A stretch of DNA of 64,000 nucleotides from NCBI RefSeq assembly GCF_001039355.2, contig NW_019773570.1:85390-149389 (forward strand). The letters are read 5' to 3'. Positions 37,501 to 48,800 of this stretch are shown here, one piece after another. The position numbers and the translations under genes are program-made. Source of the stretch: Lingula anatina (Eukaryota > Brachiopoda > Lingulata > Lingulida > Lingulidae). Below the pieces are notes generated by a model. It made no database searches and was not told the DNA's origin. It was given only the letters and a program-made list of their open reading frames with translations. Each line of letters starts with the position of its first letter. The first letter of the stretch is position 1.

Positions 37501-39841
37501 ATATTTTTATTCATTTATTTTTTCAAAAACGCAGTCAAACCAATCAAATAGTATCTACTATACTTTAAAAGCTTGGCCGGAAGGAGAAAAATTTCGTCAA
37601 CAAAAAGGCTAACTTTGCATTATCAGTGATAATTCGAAATTTAATGCCTTTGCAACAAATCGAAAATTGCAGAACAAAATTCTCATCCAATCGACTGAAA
37701 ATAGAATAGACTGGAGGACAATGATCAAAGCCTGCAACAGGCCTGACAATTGATGATGAATTTGCAATTTAAAAAGAACGCCACCATTCCATTTTATTCA
37801 CTGTTGACCAAATTTTACTTATATTCTCAGGAGGTGACAGTGGACAGCCCGATCCCAGATAACCTCACGTTCTACTTGGAGAGACACCCAAACATCACCC
37901 AGATCTATGATGGGACCGAGCTGTCGTTCCGGGTGACCATCCACTTCCCTTCAGGTATATATGATATCACAATTATCCCAATACAGTCAAAATAAAGATT
38001 CGTGGTTGATACCTGAACACGAATTCGTTTATAGCATTTAAGGTGTAATACTAAAGAACTCGCCCATATTGTAGTACATTTTCGAAACCATTCCATGATA
38101 TATTTTCAAAAATATAATTCAAATTTAAATATAATCCGAAATCAAATACATGCACTGTGGTATTCTTCAGACTGAGAAAGAGAAAATAAGGTTGAGAGGA
38201 CTTAAATCTAGCATTTTTACTTCCCTTTTTAAATGAATATTTTAGTAGAAAACTATTCAAACAACCAGTCACATTTGAAAAAATTCTAACAGGTTCTTCG
38301 GATGTCGTGGTGGAACTCTTCTCATCGGATAACGACACGACCCAAGCTATGTTGTGCAACCCGCGGGTGGTCCACGTGGGGGATAACCTCAACATGGGGA
38401 ATGTGACCCCAGTTTTGGAGTCTGTATACGGCAACGGCATTGTGAGTACAAAACTTTTATTTGCTTAATAGTAAGACTGCTGCCAAAGGCCTTCTGTGAC
38501 ATGTCAGTGCAGTGATGTGAACACTGTATTTGACTTAAAAACGCGTTATGTGTGAGCAACGGTTGCTCTACTCCTAATATTTGCAATCAACCTTTACTAC
38601 TACAGTGTACATGTACTACTACTGCTGCTGCTAGTAAAAAGAAGAAAGATTGTATGAGGATTTATTATTAGTAGTAGTAGCAGCAGTAGTAGTAATACTA
38701 GTAGTAGTAGTAGTAGTAGTAGTAACTGTAGTACATGTAGTAGTGGGAGTAGTTGAAGCAGTAGGCTAGCATAATTTAGAGAAACTAGATTTTTCTTTCC
38801 TTCAGCACGTTCTTATTCATATGTTAATAAATTTACATGTTTTCAATACCAGTACGACAGAGCCATCCTTAACCTTGGTACAGTGGAAAACAGCGGAACC
38901 GACTCGTCCACGCCCAACGCCAGCATGGTCTTCATCGACTACAAGGTGTACAAGATCACGTCTAATCTAACAGTCTCCGGGGAGGAGTACTGGTTGAGTG
39001 CGGGGGCCTCCTTCAACAATGACAGCGACATTTGGGTGGCACAGGTGTCCTACATCACAGAGACTGATGTTTTTGTAAGTAGTTTTTTTTTCCTTTTTCA
39101 TCTTGTCATTTTTGTCTACATTGTGCGCTGTAGCGTTACTCATAATGTGTTTGAACACCAGCATGGGCAAAAGGTCATATTTAGAGTACGTGTTTAGGGG
39201 CATATTTAGAAGCAAAGAAGAATGCACACTCGGGAATATACATGCGTTGGAGAGGACAGAATTTATAACAGATTTTTAAACAAAATGGATACAGATCAAA
39301 ATATTCAAATTCTATAACAGCCAGTTACACGTAATAGAAGCACCATAGTTTTTCGGTTTAAAGAAAACGTATCTCCATCCTCCTTTAGATTCATGCAGGT
39401 TACGATTAACGTGACGTATATGGGTCAGAATCTAGGACGAGGCTTACCTATACAAATAAATGGAAACCGGACCATGTGGCACAGGACACTCTCTTCCAAA
39501 TGGCGCTGGCATGGTTATGTGCGTTTGCCAGACCAATTATAAATTGATTTTCGGTACTTTTGATAATAAATGTATATTTAGTGTCGTCTTTGTTATCAAA
39601 GTGACCAGAGAGAGAAAGAGAGTATGACATCAAATCATATTAGAGAATCATAGAGAGAGAGAGACTATAAAATGAAATGAGTGCGCATTTTACCAATATT
39701 CAGTGCATCGCTTACAATGCTCTAATACCGGCTTAATCAATTTCATTAGGATTATTAAGGGATTGTAGAAAAAGATGGTCAGGTAAAATGAAACTGACAT
39801 TTCCTTATTCAATGTTTTATATCTTTTTTACTCTTATTGTC

Positions 39842-39875
<34 letters not shown>

Positions 39876-42800
39876 GACAGATATCCTTCTGTATTCTTTC
39901 CCCCTACTCAGTGTGAAGTTGAAAACATCCTATTATATGACACACATGAATTTTGGGAAACTAGACAGCCTTTTTTATATACACTAGACAGTCTTTTTAA
40001 ACACACGGGTTTTAGGAATTTAGGAAGACAAAAATCAAAAACCAGTGCAGCCATGTTGTGCTCCGAGTCTCAGCTATCTGAGCATATGTTAGTCCGTCAT
40101 CCATCAAGTCTGTTATCGACATTTTCTCATTTATTATGAATCTTTTCCAAACAGCGCGCTGAAACTCGACCGGGCGTTATATCCGTTGCCAGGCGTCCGC
40201 GTCTTTGTACCGGGTATCCAGGAAAAGAGCGCGATTTCCTCCACGCACTGACAGCATCGATAACACATCTAAATTTTGGGCTGCATCATTGTTTTTATGA
40301 ACTGGAGTGGTTATTACTAATCAATACGCTTCTGTTGACAGCCTGGTTCTCGGTAATTTCCTTCTGTCTCGCTCGCGGTGAGATGTTTTGCTAATAAACA
40401 CATTTTATTTCTAAATTTAATGATTTGCTATTAGTCGTTTCCTCTGGTGTTGTAAGAATAAATCATGGAGTCTAAGTTCAAGGGCTGCGAGGCTTTGTTT
40501 AAGTTTTTATCCATGTTTGTTCTCAGTATACAACTGAAGTGGTTTGTGTAAAAGAACAATAGAATATTAGGCCAAAGAACTAGGCGCATACAAAAGTTGT
40601 TTTATAACAAATAGAAGTCACGTTCAAAAGAACTTCCTTTCTAAAATGTTTAAGTCGTTTTCATTATTCATTTTCGGGATTGGATAGAAGCAAATGGGTA
40701 TTTCAACTCCATCATTTTTAATTTTCATTTATAGCTATACAGGGGTAACAGGACCTGGGAGTTACTTCAGCGGCGATTTTATATCATCATCATAATCATC
40801 ATCATCATAATAATAATAATAATATTAACAACAGAGTTTGTCCAAGAAAGAGTAGTCTTAAACAAACGGTAGTGTTGGTTCTGGCTTTTCATTTTGTACC
40901 GCGTGGCTATAATGGTCCTTCACTGTCTCGTCTGTCGTACCAAGTAGCTGTCCAGTTCTTTTCTTCCCTGAAGCAACTAGCATTTTCAACTTAACTATAT
41001 TTTAGCGGGCACTGTCTTTTATGCATTTTGCTACAATTTGTATTTTTTTTTCTTTTTCCAGAACACCAGCACCACAGCAAATCTCACCCTCAACGGGCCA
41101 CCCCAGGTGGAGATCGGATCAGCCGCCAAGTTTACCCTCGATATGTACATCCCTTACCCCACAGCCACAATAGCTGTAGACGCCTTTACCCCCTATAACA
41201 CATCGGACGTCATGTCCATGTGCAGCGTGACGCTGAAAAACACTGGTCTCAACTATGCATGTCTGAACAATGACGCCATCACCAGCACCATCTATCCGTA
41301 TGCAGGCGGAAACGGCAATAATAGAGGGCGCCTGAATCTAGGACAGATGGTTAATACAGGTAATAGGGCCAGTGGCTGATTTGTGGGTGGGTGGGGTGGG
41401 GGGGTCAGGGGGGTCCTGACCCCCCCCCCCTTCGATTTCTGAAAAAAAATCACACCAATGGATCTCTCTTGAAAAATATAATTTTTACTAGCTGAATCAT
41501 AGTTCTTAACCGTACTGAATTGCACAGTTTGCCCTCTAAAATACCAAATGAAGGGCCCCGAAGCCCACGCCAAGGGGGGGGTGGGGTCCGCGGATGTGAA
41601 GCCTCTTCAAATAATCCTGGATCCGTCCCTGAGGGTCATTACTGTGAGACAACAGATACCAAATATTACAAACAAATTTATTTTTTAATATAGTTGTTGA
41701 AAAGGTGACAAATACCAGTGAATATTGCAAGGTAAGGTAATTGTAAATAAAGTAGAACATAAATTTGATATATGCATAATTACGATTTTATGGGACTGGT
41801 TTGGCTATAAGTATCCGTTCGTTTATTTATTCTTGCCCGATGTGCATTTCAACTTTTTAAAGAAATATCACACACGTAAGTACATTAATCCATAACGAAA
41901 TGACTTCTTATTTTTCTTCTTCTTTGTCACATAATCCCGTAATATAGAATCGTGGAGGCGCGAAATAACTAAAAAATTTTTAAACACCTACTACAACATA
42001 TTACTATGAAGAACATAATGCACAATAATATATCTTGTAATATGTTATCTTTTCATATGGGTGTTGTTATTAATATTATTAATTATTATGAATTATCGAT
42101 TATTATTATTATTATTACAGCTGCTCGAGACGAAACCAACTACGTTCACGATGAAAGCAGGTTGAGCGTGGAATTTGTTCTGTTCGTCAACGACGACCAG
42201 TCTTTTCTAGACCAGGAGTACTGGGTAGGGGCCGCCGTCGAGATCGGTGAGGACGAGATCTGGGCTGGTCAACTGGCCGTCACCGCCGTGAACTATACAG
42301 AGAAAGCCATTAATACGGTGAGTAGAATGCTATTTCCCATTAAAATCCTAAGTCTACTGGTAAATTAACACACATCTTTTTTTCGCTTAATCGTTTTTTT
42401 TTTTTTTTTTTTTTTCAAAAATTACATGAAATTGCATTTCTTTTACACAGATAAAAAAGAAAAGTGAGCTGAATACTGATCTGGCCCTCTCAAAAAATAA
42501 TTTTAAAATAATATAATCACCCTCCTTTCATTCTTGTTACATTGTCACAGCTACAGGGACTCCTTTAAAGCAGTTTCGTTTTTTCTTTCACATTTCACGG
42601 CACTATTGTTTTCAGACTGAAAACTTATCGTTTTCTCTCACCGCCACCAACGAATCCCTGGCCATCGGCGAGTCCGTCCTCCTTGACCTTGACATCACCG
42701 TGCCAGAAAACACAGAGACGGCGTACAAACTGACTGTCCTCACTCCATTCAACGACACAGCTAGGGCAAAGATTTGCCACATTTACGTGGAGTCGACAGG

Positions 42801-45800
42801 ACGGAACATCCCGTGTGTAAATCCGGGAATTCCAGTGTTCACTTCATTGGACAACAGCTCCGTGAGCACCAAGGCAACCTTGAACCTCGGGTCCATCACG
42901 AACGCGGGAGTGATCAGCAGCGCTTCTAACAATAGCGAAAACATGGTCAAAGTGAAAATCGCCGTGCAAATTCTGGATCACGAGTTGAACTACAACGGGG
43001 GCGACCTACAAGTTACGGTCGGAGTGGAGGTGGGACCAGACAAAATTTGGGTCGCTGAGAGACTGTTCACGGCCGGGAATGACACTAAAGAAATATCGGT
43101 AAATCTATTTATTCAATAGATTTAGAATTGCTCTAGACCGCAAAACATTGCAGAATATGTTGGAGTTTGATATGTCAGAAGTTTCTACTCTGCGCTATAT
43201 AAGTCTATCCGTACATACTAGTGCATTGTACAGTATGTATGTTAAAAACTGCCCTTGGGCATTAATTCTTATTTGGCATTGATTTTATGTCATTTGTCAA
43301 GGGGATTACACTGTGTCTCTCTTCACGTCGTGGTTTACGACCGAATTTATTCTTATTCATTATTGATATTCTTGGTTCATGTACATCAAATATATATATT
43401 GCAACATAACAAAACCATTAAAAGAAAAGTGATAAATAAGCAGAATCCACGATAATTTCATGAATTTTTAACGAAACAAATATAAGTGTTTTAATTAAAA
43501 TAATCACATATTTCTTTTTCCAAAGAACCTCACTGCCGCGGATATAGCCATGAGCTACGCATTTGGGGATGAGCACGTCCATATCAACGCGGTGAAGGAC
43601 GTCCGAGTGACAATCACCACCATGCCCGCGTCCATATACTACCCTGGAAGGTTCGAGTTCGTCTTGCCCGTTGAGAATGACTCGGCCATATTGACGGTGT
43701 GCCGGGCGGAGTTGATCCACGTGGGATCGAATCTACCGTGCTTTAATGGCTCTGCTGCCAACTCCACATTCGTATACAGTTCGAGGTGAGAGTAGTTGTA
43801 ATATTAACTTTCGCAATTCTAAAAAATATATATGAATAAAAAAAGCAGAGTACATTTAGATGTAATGCGAATAAAAAATGAAGAGGAGGTAAGAACATAA
43901 GTCTGTAAATTTCATGTGTACTTGAATCGATTTCCCCCTTTTTTCTTGTCCATTCATAGAATTTTGCGACCTGATAATATGAACATGGGATTTTAGTCCA
44001 AAACAGAAACCTACATTTCAAACTTTTTGTAAATTCTGAATTTTTTCTGCACCGTGAGTTCACTCAGAAAATGAACCGAATTAACCATTGTTACATAATG
44101 CACGGGTTTGAATAAAAAATCAAGGTGCCTGAAATACAGCAATTGTGTCTCTTATTATAATCGATATGATATTCTATTTTAAAAATCCCCCCATTGTACA
44201 TGTTAGCACTTTTTTCCATTTATCTAGACTTCCCTTTAGAGAAATTATAAGTGTGAACGTTTTATTTTACAGGACCAATGACACAAACCAAAGCAAAGTT
44301 GCCATCGATCTTGGCTACATTTGCAACATCGGCTCTAACACTGTAGCCCAGACCAAAGCAGACCAGATAATACTAAAGTTTATCGTACGCCAAGAAGACC
44401 ACGTGGCCGTAGAAAATGGTACTGAGAAATGGCTGTCGGCGGGCATGCAGTATTTCACAAGTGAACTGTGGGTGGGGCAGATAAATTCAGTCACTTTGAA
44501 GGACATGAACATAGTGGCTCCCAGCGTGAGTGACTTCTATTCATAAAATCGAATTTCTGCGCCTATTCTAATTACTGAGATAACTTCTTTCATATCCCGC
44601 ATGCGTCTATGGCCCCATTCAAAATAGGGTATTAACTAGTCCAATGGTCAAATATGGCGACCCACTACAAAGCTTGCCGTCCAATCCGCTAATAGACGCT
44701 GAATAGATATCCCGTGGAGAAGTATTCAAGTGGGTCAGCGATATTTGACCCTCGGACTACTTTGCCCCCTATTCTAAATGGGGCCTAAGCGAAGAATATT
44801 CTGCGTGCAATAAAGCAGGCACATTAAATACAGTAATGCGTACTGATATAGGCTTATTTTACTGCTGTACTTTTATCATTTCAGGACTACGACGGACTGC
44901 CACTTTTTGTGACACCTACCGACAAACAAACGTCTAACATGATAGCTCCAGGGAGTGTAATAACCTTCGACATCATGTTCAAAGTACCGCCACAGTCGAC
45001 TGTAGGTTACTCGATAAGTGTCACTACCAACTGTACGCTGACCGTATGTGCTCTGCGATACGTGGAGACAGGTTGGAATATCCCGTGCCTTTCAACTACG
45101 TCCATCGGTGAAGTGACCTTCGGAGCTGGTAGCCGGACCACGGCCTCCATGTCGCTCGGTCACTTTACTAATATAGGTAAATATACCTGTGCAACGAAAC
45201 TGAAGTTCCGTGCAACAGAAAGCCCCCCCCCCCCTTAGAGTTATAATGGTTAGGAATAGCCTAGGTTAAAATCTAGGGCGAGGCTCACCTGTACAAATGA
45301 ATGAGAAGCGGAGTCTCTATCATGGTGGACTCTCTGTCACGTTACACCGGTTGGCCAGTTTTCATAACTCCGTGTGACAACAATATTTCTTCAGTGTTTT
45401 TATTATTTTGTGGAAACACAGTTAAATGTAGATATAAAACGGTTACTATTCTTCATGGTGCAGATATTTGCTATTTCAAGTTTCTGCATGATCAAATGTA
45501 TTATTAAAATGTTTTTTTTTTCCTTGGGTATGGTGTAATCAATCACTCTTTTTTTAGGAATTGTGAATGTATTTTTTCTACATAATAAAAATTGATGTCT
45601 TTAAGAATCCGACAACGTTCGATACCAGATCCTTCTAACTAATATCGTATTTGATATTGTCCAGGCTCGACCAATGTGTCGTACACCGATGTTTTCGACA
45701 ATGAAACCGTGCGCCTGCAGGTAGTCCTCCAACTTACCGGCGATGAAGCCATTGCTACAAACGGCTCCGAACACTGGTTCCGCGTGGATTTAGATTATGG

Positions 45801-48800
45801 GGGAGCACAGCCGGCCAAGGCAGATGCTTTCGTCCAAGCAATCCATAAACAGGCGGATAACGTCACGGTGCGTATGGCCTTAACGGTTCACGGTTGGAAT
45901 TTTATTAATTCCAGTTTTTTTAATGCCTATCTAGTTATTACGAGTTGATTGCAGAACTGTGGCAACTGGAGCCAAGGAGAGTTCCTCTTTAATACCAACA
46001 ACCATTTAATTTAATAAAAATTCCGAAATATTGTAAAAAAAAAATAGTTTGAAATCACGTGAGTTAAAACATATGTAAATACTTGACATTTACTTGACAT
46101 GCAAATGCAGAAATCTAAATCAGTTATACGGTGATTGTTGCATATTTTTTTAATCTGTCAAACTCGCGCTTCAATAATCCCGTAACCGGTATCGGTCTGA
46201 TCGGTCTACTGTAATGAAGGACTGATTCAAATCCAACGTAAGGGTCAAATTGTAAGGTGTCATATCTGAAGGCATGCATTTTATTTACAATTGCTGCTCA
46301 AAAGTTTCAATATGCTAAGTTCACATGACGTACTCTTTCTTAAAAGAGTCTGTATCAGCCTAAACATGTCTTGGATTTTTTTTATATTTCAGACCCTCGA
46401 CCCAAATGTGCTGTTCAATTATGTCAGTGAGGCGGGCACTCAGTTTGCCGCTGACGGATCACCCTACGTCACCAAGGGCCAAAGCGTGCGTTTCTCCCTC
46501 GAGCTAACTTTACCAGAGAACACAGCATGGCACATCCAGGTGAAGTTTCTCACTCCACTAAATACGACCAGCCTTATGCATATCTGCGATGCCAGTGTCA
46601 TCCACGTCGGCTCCAATTTTCCTTGTGTCGTTAAAGAAACCGTTGTAAACACCTACGAGTCCAGGTAAGTTCGCAGAGGCGGATCCAGAGCTATTTTCTG
46701 ACAGCCTTCCGAATTTTCTTCGTTGATCTGTCCTCCATTTTTGATCGTCTTCCGACAGAAAAAAATAGATACCCGTCAATGTAAACTTGAAAATATGACT
46801 GTCTTCCGGCAGACCCAGAATACGATCTCAATCCGCCCCCGGTTCAAGTCCTGATCAAACTATATTCTTCGAAACACATTTGGTCGCCCGATTTAGAAAG
46901 AGGTGGAGGCTAAGGCCAGAATGATATAAATTTTAAAATTGAAATTACAAAAAAAAAATATGGCACATGGTTTGCGTGTATGTTTCCAAGGCAAAAGCAT
47001 GCTTACAAACAGGTGCATAACAAACAACTGAGACATCAAACGTGGATATCTTTCCTGGCCCGCTGCAACTATTCTTTATTAAGCTGCAGTGGATTTTACA
47101 AGTAGTTGTCCTTCAAAATTACTAGAGATTTACGTTTTAACCTGGCCTCCCTGATTTTTCCCCACGCATTCCCGAGTAATGCACCATGTGACTTGGTTCC
47201 AGGACCGGTTCCGCCCACACAGACATTGGTTCCATAGACATGGGATACGTTTGCAGTATTCCAACGGGGACAGCGACCAATACGTCTAACACGGTAAGAT
47301 CTTTGATCTCGAACACCGACCAGTCGATGTGGGCAAAAATGCTCACAGATTTTGATCTTAAATAATGAAAATAACAATAATAGCTACAAAAGCAGTCAGA
47401 GAGCGCCTCCACCAAGACAAATGATTGATTAACCACCAAAATCTACTCATTTCTTCTATTGGATTTATAACTTTTAGTCATATAATCTTATTATTAATGA
47501 CGCCCGAGTCATGTAGATCGTCAAGTTTTCTTTAAAGTTTGGAGGGAAATATCGATACCATTTGCTTTAATTTGAAGAATTTTATCATGGATTTTACCTG
47601 AATCGGGAAAGATAAGAATTACAGCATATTAGAACAAATTGGGAAATTTCCAAATGCCGAAAGCATATCTCTATATATATTAACCGTCGTTTGGTACATT
47701 TTAATTTGCTAAATTTTTTTTCCATTTGTTTTAGATTATATTTGACGCTGCTGCGTCAGTCTTAAGGGACGTCACTCTTGAGCAGGATGACACGTTTTGG
47801 TTTGGCAGTACGGTGACAGTAAACTCTCACGTCATCTATGTGTCCCAACTGTCACTGAAGTATACAGAGACTTTGTCAAACAGTTACACTGTAAGTGTAG
47901 ATTGGTCAAAGTAAACAGCTTGTCATATCATCCAGTACAATGCATTTGATTAAAATACAAGTTCAGTCACAGTTCTTAATTGTAAAAAAAGAATCGCGTT
48001 TTAGTTCTTTCAAAGTAGCGACTCCGTGACAATTCCAATCATCAAGATTTTACACTATTTTTGCTTACCTTAATGTATATACTCTCAATATTTGGCATTT
48101 TTGCATTCCTGAGAGACATTTCCAACGACAACAACGAGAGACCAAGGTCTTTCTAATAAAATGTTGGTAACCAAATCTTAGTCAACCACACCTCTTTTGT
48201 AGGAAGCAGCATCCGCCGTAATGAACTGCAGCTCTTGCAGCAGTAACATCACCAACGTTTATGTCAATGGGAGCAGCGTATCCCCGCGACCAACGACAAT
48301 AGCAGAGCGTTTCAGCATCAGCGTAGTATTAACAGTGCCCCAAAACCTGACCGTGCCCCTCACCATCGACGTCAGAGTGCCCGTAAACGAAACCGCCGTG
48401 ATGACCATCACCGATGCTGCCCTGACGCGCGCAGGCGCAAATCTGTGCGGATTGAGCCGCCAGATGGCGATGGTGACTCCCGTGTATAACATGTCATTGG
48501 ACAATAATCAGGTGACGGGTCTTACGGTTGACCTGCACGCTGTTACAAACACAGGTATTGCATTTAAATTTCTATATTGAAAGAAAACTCTTAATACCTT
48601 ATATTGCGTGATAAATCGTGCGAATTAGTTTGCACTCTGTTTAGTATAATTTGGGGTTTTTTTTCACTGAGTCAGTGTGGCACCATGGGTTCGAATCTTA
48701 GATTTCAGGATGAATAATTTTCACAACACTTAATTTGACAGAATAATTGGTTTAACAATGGATAGTTCTAAAGCGTGCTGTTTACCCTTATGAAAATAAA

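Noticed and set aside
39837-40139. Open frame starting in a CT repeat
   Set aside because: The start is Ser-Leu repeats from the microsatellite; the rest has no recognised domain.
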